DNA of 53,276 nt. It comes from Alphaproteobacteria bacterium. Lineage in GTDB: Bacteria; Pseudomonadota; Alphaproteobacteria; VGDZ01. The notes beneath the pieces were generated by a model. It searched no databases and was not told the DNA's origin. It saw nothing but the letters and a program-made list of their open reading frames with translations. The stretch is taken from positions 1 to 53,276 of the forward strand of contig VGDZ01000014.1 in NCBI GenBank assembly GCA_016869515.1. The letters run 5' to 3'. Position numbers and translations under genes: made by a program. Positions 27,719 to 36,387 of the stretch are shown here, one piece after another; position 1 is the stretch's first letter; the number at the start of each line of letters is the position of its first letter.

Positions 27719-28684
27719 CTAGCTGCGCAGGTCGGTCGGCAGGAAGGAGCGGTCGATCAGCTTCGACCAGTCGACCGGGCCGGGCGGCAGGCCGCCGACC
27801 AACTGCAGCCCGCGCACCATCTGGTTCATGCCTTCGATGTCGAGCTGGCCGCGCGACCAGTAGTCGATCGCGATCATGTTGCGGATCGAGGTCTCGGCCA
27901 CCTTGGGGTCCAGCTTGTAGGCCTTGGCGAAGATCGCGCCGGCCTCGGCCGGGTTCCGGTGGATGAAGTCGACGCCGCGGCGGCGGCCGTCGATGATGGC
28001 GCGCAGCGTGCCGGCGCTCTTCTGCGCGAATTCGGGCGTGGTGATGCCGACGGTCTGCATGATCGGCGGCAGGATGTCCTTGTTGTAGACATAGGGCCGG
28101 TACTTGTCCTGGGTGCGGGCCCAGATCGGATCCATGTTGGGGGCGATGTCGACCCCGCCGTTCGCCAGCGCGGTCAGGCCGGCGCCGATGCCGCCGGTCG
28201 AGACCAGCGTGACGTCGGCGGGCTTGAGCCCGGCCTTGTCCAGCATCAGCACCGCCAGCATCTCGGTGACCGATTTCGGGCTGGTGAAGGCGATGCGCTT
28301 GCCCTTGAGATCGGCCAGGGTCTTGATCGGCGAATTGGGATTGACCACCCACAGGATGTCGTCGACCGTGCGCGCGCCGCCGCTGACGATCTTGATGTCG
28401 ATGCCTTCGCGCGTCGCCGCCACCGCCGCCGACAGCGCCACTTCGCCGAACGGCAGCCCGCCGGCCAGCACGTTGCGCACCGTGGTGCCGCCGCCTTGGC
28501 TGGAAAGAATGCCGGTGACGTCGACCCCGGCCTGCTTGAACAGGCCTTTTTCCATGGCGACGGCATAGGGCGCGCCGTACATCAGCACGCCCCAATGGGT
28601 GACGCTGATGTCCTCGGCCTGGGCGGCGCCGGTCAGACCGGCGACCAGGCCGGCGGCCAGCAGGCGCGTGCGCAGCGATGTCAT
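27719..28684 (-). CDS. ABC transporter substrate-binding protein (NMT1/THI5-like)
   Basis: A 321-residue exported protein of the NMT1/SsuA-like class. The signal peptide is MTSLRTRLLAAGLVAGLTGAAQA with cleavage near residue 23. The mature part begins EDISVTHWGVLMYGAPYAVAM, a typical first strand-helix, and contains LADLKGKRIAFTSPKSVTEML and GGVDIAPNMDPIWA. ATG 28684 is chosen because it begins the signal peptide; a longer reading would run into the divergent gene. Known relatives bind sulphonates, nitrate or pyrimidine precursors; this ligand is unknown. The divergent lyase and amidase genes may act on what it imports. Confidence 0.9.
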   Translation of the reverse strand: MTSLRTRLLAAGLVAGLTGAAQAEDISVTHWGVLMYGAPYAVAMEKGLFKQAGVDVTGILSSQGGGTTVRNVLAGGLPFGEVALSAAVAATREGIDIKIVSGGARTVDDILWVVNPNSPIKTLADLKGKRIAFTSPKSVTEMLAVLMLDKAGLKPADVTLVSTGGIGAGLTALANGGVDIAPNMDPIWARTQDKYRPYVYNKDILPPIMQTVGITTPEFAQKSAGTLRAIIDGRRRGVDFIHRNPAEAGAIFAKAYKLDPKVAETSIRNMIAIDYWSRGQLDIEGMNQMVRGLQLVGGLPPGPVDWSKLIDRSFLPTDLRS

Positions 28685-28754
28685 GGCGATTGCCTCCCCT
28701 CGGGCGATGGTGTTTGCTTTGCGCCAGTCTAGCTTTCCGGAGGCGGGTGGGGAA

Positions 28755-29636
28755 ATGAGCAAACCGAGCCTGAAAGCGCGCCTGGCGGACAAGCGGCTGA
28801 TCGCCGCCCCCGGCATCTACGACATGATCTCGGCGCGCATCGCCGACGGCATGGGTTTCGAGGCGCTCTACATGACCGGCTACGGCACGGTTGCCTCGCA
28901 TCTAGGCCTGCCCGATGCCGGACTGGCCAGCTACACCGACATGGTCTCGCGCGTGACGCAGTTCTGCCAGGGCACGCGCACGCCGGTGATCTGCGACGGC
29001 GACACCGGCTATGGCGGGCTGCTCAACATCCGCCACACCGTGCGCGGCTACGAGGCGGCGGGCGCCGCCGGCATCCAGATCGAGGACCAGGAAGCGCCCA
29101 AGAAATGCGGCCACACGCCGATGAAGCGGGTGGTGCCGCTGGCGGAGGCGGTGCGGCGGATCGAGGTGGCGGCGGATGCGCGCGCCTCGGCCGAATTCCT
29201 GGTCGTCGCCCGCACCGATGCCCGCGCCATGCTGGGGCTCGACGAGGCGCTGCGCCGCGGCGAGGCCTTCCGCAAGGCCGGCGCCGACATCGTCTTCGTC
29301 GAGGCGCCGGAAAGCGAGGCCGAGTTCGCCGCCATCGGCCGCGCCTTCGACTGTCCCCTGCTGGCCAACATGGTCGAAGGCGGCAAGAGTCCGATGCTGA
29401 CCCCGGCGCGGCTGCAGGAACTGGGCTTCCGCATGGCGATCTATCCCGGCTCGGGCTTCACCGCGGCGGCGGCGGCGCTGCAGGCGGTCTATCGCCGCAT
29501 CCGCGACACCGGCTCCTCGCTCGGCGCCGGCGTGCCGCTTTATCCTTTCCCCGAGATGAACAAGCTGATGGGCTTCGAAGACGTGTGGGCGTTCGAGCGG
29601 CGCTGGGCCGAGGGCGAAAAGGGCCGCGCATCATGA
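28755..29636 (+). CDS. Isocitrate lyase/PEP mutase family enzyme
   Basis: A 293-residue cytoplasmic TIM-barrel enzyme that breaks or forms C-C or C-P bonds in 2-oxo or 2-hydroxy acids. Metal ligands are seen in ICDGDTGYGG (D81, D83) and GIQIEDQ (E110, D111). The mobile loop reads KKCGHTPMK (116-124), the KKCGH form found in lyases and oxaloacetate decarboxylases rather than true PEP mutases. ATG 28755 follows GGTGGGGAA. It overlaps the amidase gene by 4 bp (ATGA) and is divergent from the ABC importer, so they may form one pathway. Confidence 0.88.
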   Translation: MSKPSLKARLADKRLIAAPGIYDMISARIADGMGFEALYMTGYGTVASHLGLPDAGLASYTDMVSRVTQFCQGTRTPVICDGDTGYGGLLNIRHTVRGYEAAGAAGIQIEDQEAPKKCGHTPMKRVVPLAEAVRRIEVAADARASAEFLVVARTDARAMLGLDEALRRGEAFRKAGADIVFVEAPESEAEFAAIGRAFDCPLLANMVEGGKSPMLTPARLQELGFRMAIYPGSGFTAAAAALQAVYRRIRDTGSSLGAGVPLYPFPEMNKLMGFEDVWAFERRWAEGEKGRAS

Positions 29637-31060
29637 CCGGCATCGCCGACTACGACCGCTACGACGCGCTGGGCCTCGCCCGGCTGGTGCGCGAGCGCCA
29701 GGTGACGGCGGGCGAGCTGCTCGACACCGCGCTCGAACGCGCCGCCAAGATCAACCCCGCCATCAACGCCATCGTCTACCCCATGGCCGAGGAGGCGCGG
29801 CGCGCGATCGCCGCCGGGGTCCCGCAAGGCCCCTTCGCCGGCGTGCCCTATCTGATCAAGGATTTCCAGGCGCTCTATCGCGGCACCCCGACCAGCTTCG
29901 GCTCGTCCTTCCTCAAATACCTGGTGGCCGAGACCGACAGCGAGATGGTGGCGCGCGCCCGCCGCGCCGGGTTGGTGACCTTCGGCAAGACCAACACGCC
30001 CGAATTCGCCATGGCCTCGACCACCGAGCCGCGGCTGTTCGGGCCGACCCGCAATCCCTGGAACCTCGGCCGCTCGGCCGGCGGTTCCTCGGGCGGGGCG
30101 GCGGCGGCGGTGGCGGCCGGGATCCTGCCCTTGGCGCACGCCACCGACGGCGGCGGCTCGATCCGGATTCCGGCCTCGGCCTGCGGGTTGTTCGGGCTCA
30201 AGCCCAGCCGCGGCCGCAACTCGATGGGGCCGCTGGTGGGCGAGGGCCTGGCCGGCGCCGCGGTCGAGCATTGCGTCTCGCGCAGCGTGCGCGATTCGGC
30301 GGCGCTGCTGGACGCGACGCGCGGCTACGCGGCGGGCGATCCCTATACCGCGCCGCCGCCCTTGCATCCCTATCTGTCCGAAGTCGGCGCGCCGCCCGGC
30401 CGGCTGCGCATCGCGGTCTCGACCGAGCCTTTCTTCCCGGCCGAGGTCCATGCCGATTGCAAGGCGGCGGTGGCGGACGCCGCCAAGCTTTGCCGCGATC
30501 TCGGCCACGACGTCGAGGAAGCCGCGCCCGCGGTCGAGCGCGCGGCGCTGGCCGAGGGCTATCGCGTCATTTCCTCGACCCAGATCGCCTCGGTGATCGA
30601 GGCCCGCGCCGGCGGCCGGCCGATCGGCCCGGCCGATTTCGAGCCCGCCACCTGGCAGCTCTATCTCGAAGGCAAGCGCCGCGGCGGGATCGAGTTCCTG
30701 CGCGCGGTGCAGGGCTTCCACCGCCTCGGCCGGCAGGTGGCGCCGTTCTTCGAGCGCTACGATCTGCTGCTGACCCCGACCCTGGGCGCGCCGCCGGTGC
30801 CGATCGGCCAGATCTCGACCGACACCGATTCGCTCGACCGTTTCTGGGCGGCGGTGTGGGCCTTCGCGCCCTTCACCGCGCTGTTCAACGCTTCGGGCCT
30901 GCCGGCGATGAGCGTGCCGCTGTGGTGGAACGCCGACGGCCTGCCGGTCGGGGTGCAGTTCGCCGCGCGCTACGGCGCCGAGGGGGTGCTGTTCCGCATG
31001 GCCGCGCAACTGGAGCAGGCGCGGCCCTGGTTCGAGCGCCGGCCGCCGGCGACGGCATGA
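29633..31060 (+). CDS. Amidase (amidase-signature family)
   Basis: A 475-residue amide hydrolase with the Ser-cisSer-Lys triad: K76 in YLIKDF, the cis-Ser in [16 protein letters not shown] (about residue 152) and nucleophile S176 in DGGGSIRIP. The rest follows the family, for example [13 protein letters not shown] and [25 protein letters not shown]. No signal peptide is seen. Its start overlaps the lyase stop, so it is in the same operon. It probably frees ammonia from an imported amide before or after the lyase step; this is inferred from position. Confidence 0.9.
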   Translation: MTGIADYDRYDALGLARLVRERQVTAGELLDTALERAAKINPAINAIVYPMAEEARRAIAAGVPQGPFAGVPYLIKDFQALYRGTPTSFGSSFLKYLVAETDSEMVARARRAGLVTFGKTNTPEFAMASTTEPRLFGPTRNPWNLGRSAGGSSGGAAAAVAAGILPLAHATDGGGSIRIPASACGLFGLKPSRGRNSMGPLVGEGLAGAAVEHCVSRSVRDSAALLDATRGYAAGDPYTAPPPLHPYLSEVGAPPGRLRIAVSTEPFFPAEVHADCKAAVADAAKLCRDLGHDVEEAAPAVERAALAEGYRVISSTQIASVIEARAGGRPIGPADFEPATWQLYLEGKRRGGIEFLRAVQGFHRLGRQVAPFFERYDLLLTPTLGAPPVPIGQISTDTDSLDRFWAAVWAFAPFTALFNASGLPAMSVPLWWNADGLPVGVQFAARYGAEGVLFRMAAQLEQARPWFERRPPATA

Positions 31061-31130
31061 GTCGGCCGCGATTGTAAAGAATCTGGCTCGTGTGTAAAAA
31101 AGCGCGTGAGGGGAGTGTATTCGGTTTGTC

Positions 31131-33767
31131 ATGAACGGCGTTGTCGACCAGCGGCCCGGTGCGGGGCCGGGCGGAATGACGAATCGGTTCGACCGGCTGT
31201 CGGTCGCCATCGTCGGCTTTGCGCTGGCGGTGCTGGCGGTGCTGTGGGTATCGATCGAAGGCTTCGTCGCCGCGGAAATCGAGTCCAAGGTCGAGGACGC
31301 CAAGCGGGTCAACGCCAATCTGGCGCGGGTGTTCGAAGAACACACCGCGCGCACCTTCGAGTACCTCGAGGAGCTGCTGACGATCATGGTGCGGCGCTTC
31401 GAGAGCGAGGGGCGGGAACTCGATCTTGCAGCGCGGTTTCGAGAGTTGCGGCCCAATCAGCAAATCGTCATCAACTCCCTGATCACCGACGCCGCCGGGA
31501 ACGTCATCCTCGGATCGCATGGTGCGCCCGCGATTTCGCTGGCCGATCGCGAACACGTCGCCGTCCATTTCGGACGCGACCTCGGCCATACCTTCATCGG
31601 TAAGCCGGTGCAGGCGCGGGTCAATCGGCAATGGTCGTTGATCCTTTCGCGCCGCGCCAACAATCCCGACGGCAGCCTGCGCGGCGTGGTCATGATCGCG
31701 GTCAACCCGTTCTATTTCTCGGGCCTGTATAGCGAACTCGATCTTGGGCCTTCGGCTACCGTCAGCCTGATCGGCGCCGACGGCGTCATCCGTGCCTCTC
31801 GCGAGCAAGAGGGCGCCAGCATCGGCCGCGACCTATCGGCCAGCGAGTCCTTCCGTCAGACATATCAGTCCAGTGTCGCATCTTTCGTCCGCGTTTCGCC
31901 GATCGACGGCATGCGCAGGATCTTCGCCTCGCGGCGGATGGCGCAATACCCAATGCTGGTCGTGGTCGGCACGACCTATGATTGGGAGCTGAAGGACGTC
32001 CACGGCCGCGCCCGCACCTATCGCATCGCTGCCGGCCTGGTCAGCCTGTTGATCGTCGTCATTCCGGCCGGCTTCATCGCCTTCAACGCCTGGCGTCAAG
32101 CGGCACAGCGGCGCTGGCTGGAAAGGCTGCGCGAAGCCATCGAAAACCTCGATTCCGGCTTCTGCCTCTACGACCGCTTCGGTCGGGTCGAGATGCACAA
32201 CGCCAAGTTCGTGGAACCCTATGTCGGCCTGCGCGGGCGCGAGATATTGGGCTGGACCATGGCCGATCTGGCGCGCGAGGTGCGCGCCCATGGCGGCTTC
32301 CCCGACGTCGAGAGCGAAGCCGAATTCGATGCCTTCGTCGACCGCTCGCGCCGCCTGCTGGACAATCCGCCGGCCACCGGCCGGCTGGTGCAGACCTTGC
32401 CCGGTCTTTGGACCCAGACCCAATACCGCCGCACCGCCGACGGCGGCCTGGTCAGCATCCGCAGCGATGTGACGCAATTGAAGGAACAGGCGGACTCGCT
32501 GCGCAAGCTGGCCGACGACTACGCCCGCGCCCGCCTGATTGCCGAATCGGCCGATCATGCCAAGACCGAGTTCCTCGCCAATATGAGCCATGAGATTCGC
32601 ACCCCGCTGAATGGCGTGTTGGGACTTGCCCAGGTACTGGCGCGCGGCCGGTTGGATCCCGAGCAGCGCCGTCACCTCGACGGCATCCTGACCTCGGGCG
32701 AGACGCTGCTGGCGGTGGTCAACGACATCCTCGATATCTCCAAATTCGAAGCCGGCAAGGTCCGGCTGGAGGCGATCGCCTTTCGGCCCAGCGTGCTGGC
32801 CGGGCAGGTGCGCGATCTGTTGGCCGAGGCGGCGCGGGCCAAGGGGCTGGAGCTTCGGCTCGAGGTCGACGAACGGGCGCCGGCCGTGATCGGCGATCCT
32901 TCGCGGCTGCGCCAGGTGATCCAGAACCTGGTCGGCAACGCCATCAAGTTCACCCAGCGCGGCACGGTGACGCTGCGCCTGGCGGTGACGCCCGACGGCG
33001 GCCTGCAGCTTCTGCGCTGCGAAGTGGTCGATACCGGCATCGGCATCGATCCGGATAAGCGGCGGCGGTTGTTCGAGCGCTTTACCCAGGCCGATTCCTC
33101 GACCACGCGGCGCTTCGGCGGCACCGGGCTCGGGCTCGCCATCGTCAAGCAGGTGATCGACCTGATGGGCGGACGCATCGGCGTCGACGGCGCGCCCGGC
33201 CGCGGTTCGACCTTCTGGTTCGAAGTGGCGCTGCCCGCCGCCGGCGAAGCCCCGGTCGCAGGCAAGCTGCAGCCGGCGGCTGCGGCGTCGGCGCTCCGCC
33301 GACTGCGGGTGCTGGCGGCCGAGGACAATGCCATCAACCGGACAGTGCTGAGCGGGCTGCTGGTCGAACATCACGACCTGACCTTGGTCGAGAACGGGCT
33401 CGAGGCGTTGAACGCGGTCCGGGCGGCGCCGCCCGACGTGGTGCTGATGGACGTGCAGATGCCGGTGATGGACGGGCCGGCGGCGCTGGCGGCGATCCGG
33501 GCGCAGGAGAGCGGCAAGCGCCGAGTGCCGGTCGTGGCGCTGACCGCCAACTCGATGCCGGGCGATCGCGAGCGCTATCTGGCTGCCGGATTCGACGACT
33601 ATCTCGCCAAGCCGATCGTGGCCGAGGAATTGGCGGCGGCGCTGGGTCGGATTGCGGGCCAGGGGGTGGTGCTGGCCGAGACCGCGGCACCCCTTGCCGG
33701 CGCTTCGCCTGACGCCGCCCAGGACGCGGCGCTGGCCGACCTGCTATCCGACATCGGCAAGATCTAA
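31131..33767 (+). CDS. Membrane hybrid sensor histidine kinase
   Basis: An 878-residue sensor: TM1 (about 23-45), a periplasmic Cache-like domain (46-290, with LILSRRANNPDGSLRGVVMIAV), TM2 (about 300-318) and a PAS-like segment (LREAIENLDSGFCLYDRFGRVEMHN). A HisKA domain with NMSHEIRTPLNG (His near 487) follows. The ATPase domain has NLVGNAIKFT, DTGIGIDPD and GTGLGLAIVKQ. A receiver domain with phospho-acceptor Asp in VLMDVQMPVMDG (near 774) ends the protein. ATG 31131 or 31176 could be the start. No response-regulator gene sits beside it, so the target is unknown. Confidence 0.92.
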   Translation: MNGVVDQRPGAGPGGMTNRFDRLSVAIVGFALAVLAVLWVSIEGFVAAEIESKVEDAKRVNANLARVFEEHTARTFEYLEELLTIMVRRFESEGRELDLAARFRELRPNQQIVINSLITDAAGNVILGSHGAPAISLADREHVAVHFGRDLGHTFIGKPVQARVNRQWSLILSRRANNPDGSLRGVVMIAVNPFYFSGLYSELDLGPSATVSLIGADGVIRASREQEGASIGRDLSASESFRQTYQSSVASFVRVSPIDGMRRIFASRRMAQYPMLVVVGTTYDWELKDVHGRARTYRIAAGLVSLLIVVIPAGFIAFNAWRQAAQRRWLERLREAIENLDSGFCLYDRFGRVEMHNAKFVEPYVGLRGREILGWTMADLAREVRAHGGFPDVESEAEFDAFVDRSRRLLDNPPATGRLVQTLPGLWTQTQYRRTADGGLVSIRSDVTQLKEQADSLRKLADDYARARLIAESADHAKTEFLANMSHEIRTPLNGVLGLAQVLARGRLDPEQRRHLDGILTSGETLLAVVNDILDISKFEAGKVRLEAIAFRPSVLAGQVRDLLAEAARAKGLELRLEVDERAPAVIGDPSRLRQVIQNLVGNAIKFTQRGTVTLRLAVTPDGGLQLLRCEVVDTGIGIDPDKRRRLFERFTQADSSTTRRFGGTGLGLAIVKQVIDLMGGRIGVDGAPGRGSTFWFEVALPAAGEAPVAGKLQPAAAASALRRLRVLAAEDNAINRTVLSGLLVEHHDLTLVENGLEALNAVRAAPPDVVLMDVQMPVMDGPAALAAIRAQESGKRRVPVVALTANSMPGDRERYLAAGFDDYLAKPIVAEELAAALGRIAGQGVVLAETAAPLAGASPDAAQDAALADLLSDIGKI

Positions 33768-33827
33768 GCCGCGTATCGCGGTCCGGGGCGGCATACAAGG
33801 GCGTGACCGATCGATCAGGCTCTAGTT

Positions 33828-34631
33828 TCAACCGCCCGCGGCCGGGTTCGACCACTTGTCGCGGGCGACGCGGAAGCCGGTGAAGTCGTAGCGGTTGGTG
33901 ACGATCGAGCCGAAGCGCGCCGCCGGACGCGCCGTGCCCGCGGCATGGGCCCAGGAGCCGCCGCGGGTGACGCGCCGGCCGCAATCGCCGGCCAGCCTCG
34001 GCGCGCCGTCGCCGGGCCCGCGGGCGTGATCGCCGTTCCAGCAATCCTCGGTCCACTCCCAGACATTGCCCAGCATGTCGTGCAGGCCGAAGGCGTTGGC
34101 GGCAAGGCGCCCGACCGGCTGCGCGCGGCCCTCGGCGTTGGTCTTGTGCCAGGCGATGCGATCGAGACAGGTCGCCTCGGCACCGCAGCCGAAGCCGAGG
34201 CCGCTGCCGGCGCGGGCGGCATATTCCCACTCCGCCTCGCTCGGCAGGCGGTAGGGCTGGCCGGTTCGGCGCGCCAGCCAGACCGCATACTGCTTGGCAT
34301 CGCGCCAAGAAACGTCGATCACCGGCCGCTGGCCGCGGCCATGGCCGTAGTCGTCCGGGCGGTGCGCGCAGCCGCCGGCGGCGTGGCAGGCATCCCATTC
34401 GGCGAAGGTCACCTCGGTGCGGCCGAGGGCGAATGCGGTGACGAACACCTCGCGCCGCGGCCCTTCCCAGGCCTTATGTTCGGGCTCGCTCTCGGCCGAG
34501 CCCATGGCGAAGCGCCCGCCCGGCAGCATGACCATTTCGGGACATTCGGGGCAATCGCGGAACGCCATCGGCTGGGCCAGGGCCGAGGCGGCGATCGCCG
34601 CCAGCAGCGCGGCGACGACGATGCGGATCAT
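33828..34631 (-). CDS. Exported SUMF1/formylglycine-enzyme-like protein, no active Cys
   Basis: A 267-residue protein with a signal peptide (MIRIVVAALLAAIAASALAQ) and a SUMF1 fold: MVMLPGGRFAMGS, ALGRTEVTFAEWDAC, YRLPSEAEWEYAARAG, NVWEWTEDCW and RVTRGGSWAHAAG...GFRVAR. In true formylglycine-generating enzymes the GGSW segment is followed by the catalytic cysteines; here it reads AHAAGTARPAAR, so this is unlikely to be one. It may be a binding domain, as in caspase-SUMF1 proteins. A caspase-like remnant lies 29 bases upstream on the same strand, suggesting a split ancestor. Confidence 0.85.
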   Translation of the reverse strand: MIRIVVAALLAAIAASALAQPMAFRDCPECPEMVMLPGGRFAMGSAESEPEHKAWEGPRREVFVTAFALGRTEVTFAEWDACHAAGGCAHRPDDYGHGRGQRPVIDVSWRDAKQYAVWLARRTGQPYRLPSEAEWEYAARAGSGLGFGCGAEATCLDRIAWHKTNAEGRAQPVGRLAANAFGLHDMLGNVWEWTEDCWNGDHARGPGDGAPRLAGDCGRRVTRGGSWAHAAGTARPAARFGSIVTNRYDFTGFRVARDKWSNPAAGG

Positions 34632-34660
34632 GGCGCCATCGGAGCCGCGGTCGAATGCCT

Positions 34661-34942
34661 TCAAACCGAACTGTCGGGCCGCGGCCGGCGCTTGAAGGTC
34701 AGCGGATCGCCGCAGGAAATCCCGGAATAGGTCAGGTTGGGCAGCGTGCCGCCGAGCGTGGTGCGGCCCCGGCTGGGCACGAACAGGGACGCGGCGACCT
34801 CGCCCGCGGCATCGGCAAGCCTGGGCAGGGTGCGATAGGCGTCGTCGCCGACGATCAGCGCCAGCCGCCGCTCCTGCGCCGCGGCCATCCCCGCGACCGG
34901 CATCGGCACCACACCGAGCAGCGCGCGAATCGACAACCTCAT
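34661..34942 (-). pseudogene. Remnant of a caspase-like (C14) exported protein
   Basis: The 93 codons begin with a signal peptide (MRLSIRALLGVVPMPVAGMAAAQ) and then RRLALIVGDDAYRTLPRLADA, the first strand and helix of caspase-family proteins. The rest of the peptidase (catalytic His and Cys) is missing. It is replaced by an unrelated tail with LGGTLPNLTYSGISCGDPLTF. I read this as an internal deletion leaving the two ends. It could still make a small secreted peptide. The SUMF1-like gene follows at once. Confidence 0.6.
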
Positions 34943-35100
34943 CGCCGACGCTTTCCCTCCCTGCTGCAAGGCCAATTCTAAACCGGCGCGAAGGCAATGT
35001 GTATCGCCTGCGGGGAGCAGAGGCTTGGGTCGTGTTCCGCCATGTCGCGGTCGGTGCCGCCAACCCGCGGCGCGTGCATTGACGCGCGACTCTCCTCCGC

Positions 35101-35175
35101 GCCTCAACGCACGATCGCTTCTCTGCGCGCGCCTCAACGCGCGATCGCTTCTCTGCGCGCGCCTCAACGCGCGAC
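35101..35175. repeat. 30-bp tandem repeat at the 3' end of the M24 gene
   Basis: Two full 30-bp units (35101-35130 and 35131-35160) differ by one base, A or G at position 11. A third copy begins at 35161 and matches for about 14 bases (GCCTCAACGCGCGA) before running into the coding end of the M24 gene, whose stop is at 35164-35166. Each unit therefore carries a copy of the gene's last codons. Nothing else is seen in the rest of the 34943-35163 gap. Confidence 0.8.
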
Positions 35176-36315
35176 CAGATCGAGGCTCATGCCGGAGAGC
35201 AGCTCGGGCGCGCCGTCGGCGACCCGCACCGTAAAGCCCGGGCACATCGCCGTGCCGCTGTCGCTGTCCATCAGGATCATGTGCAGGAAGAACACCATGT
35301 CGGGCTCGGCCAAAACCGGATTGCCGGCATAGAACATCGGCCAGTCCATCCAGTTGGGCGCGAAGGTCGTGCCCAGGCTGTAGCCGCAGGCGTTGAGCCG
35401 ATGCGCCTGCATGCCGGCGCGATCGCAGATGCGGGTATAAGCGTCGAACACCGCGCCGATCGGCCGGCCAGGGCGCAGTTCGGCCAGCGCCGCCGCCATC
35501 GCCTCGAGGCAGACCGCGTGCATGCGGCGCTGGCGGTCGTCGGTGCGTCCGACCGGGACCGTGCGCATCAGGCAGGCGTGGTAGTGGCGATAGACTCCGG
35601 CGAATTCGAGCGTGATCTGGTCGACCGGCGCCAGGTGCTTGCGGCCGCTGAAATAGCGGCACAGCAGCGCATCGCGCCCGGCGCCGATGATGAACTCGTT
35701 GGCCGGATCGTCGCCGCCCCCGCGCAATATCGCGCCCTGCATCGCCGCCAGGATGTCGCCCTCGAAGGCGCCCGGCCGGATGGCGTCGTGCGCCGCGCGC
35801 AAGGCCGCATCCGCCAGCCGCGCCGCGCGCCGGACATAGACCAGCTCGGCCGGGCTCTTGACCGCGCGCAGGCGGCTGATGAGTTCCGAGGCGTCTTCGA
35901 TCGGCGCAAATCCTGCCATCGCCGCCTGCAGCCTGAGGCCATTGGCGTGGGTCAGGCCGTAGGCGTCGTATTCCGCCCCCAGGCGCTTCCCGGCCAGGCC
36001 GAAGCCCCGCAGGATTTCGCGCAGCTCGACCGCCGGATCGGCGCCGGCGCGATCGGTCCAGATGCGGATGTCGGCGATCAGCGAGGTATGGCGGGCCTGG
36101 CGCAGATCGGGCGCCCGGGTCAGCAGCATCAGCCGCCCGTCGGCGCCGAGATAGAGGCACTGGAAGAAGACGTAGCCGAAACTGTCGTAGCCGGTCAGCC
36201 AGTACATGCTTTCCTGGCGGAAGATCAGCAGCCCGTCCAGCCCGCGCGCCGTCAGCGCCGCCTGCACCCGCAGCCGGCGGGAATCGAATTCTTCCGTCGT
36301 GAAATGAAATGTCAT
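35164..36315 (-). CDS. M24 (pita-bread) family protein lacking metal ligands
   Basis: A 383-residue two-domain protein of the M24 family (Xaa-Pro peptidase, creatinase, ectoine hydrolase DoeA). The N-terminal creatinase-type domain (GLDGLLIFRQESMYWLTGYDSFGY) is clear. In the catalytic domain the usual Asp pair is replaced: ITLEFAGVYRHYHACLMRT. The GHGIG motif reads GYSLGTTFAPNW, and the Glu ligands are not evident. It is therefore probably a metal-free hydrolase like creatinase or DoeA, not an aminopeptidase. Its final codons (LDLVAR) lie in a tandem repeat. Confidence 0.85.
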   Translation of the reverse strand: MTFHFTTEEFDSRRLRVQAALTARGLDGLLIFRQESMYWLTGYDSFGYVFFQCLYLGADGRLMLLTRAPDLRQARHTSLIADIRIWTDRAGADPAVELREILRGFGLAGKRLGAEYDAYGLTHANGLRLQAAMAGFAPIEDASELISRLRAVKSPAELVYVRRAARLADAALRAAHDAIRPGAFEGDILAAMQGAILRGGGDDPANEFIIGAGRDALLCRYFSGRKHLAPVDQITLEFAGVYRHYHACLMRTVPVGRTDDRQRRMHAVCLEAMAAALAELRPGRPIGAVFDAYTRICDRAGMQAHRLNACGYSLGTTFAPNWMDWPMFYAGNPVLAEPDMVFFLHMILMDSDSGTAMCPGFTVRVADGAPELLSGMSLDLVAR

Positions 36316-36387
36316 CTCGGTTCCGCCCCGTCCGCAAACCTGTTAGGGTCCGGCCTCCTGAATTGCGAGCCCCCGCAACGCCTTGCC

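Noticed and set aside
33828-34631. A formylglycine-generating enzyme
   Set aside because: The cysteines required after GGSW are absent and no sulfatase gene is in the window.
35101-35175. The regular 30-bp repeats as a CRISPR array
   Set aside because: Units are directly abutting with no spacers, there are fewer than three copies, and no cas genes are nearby.
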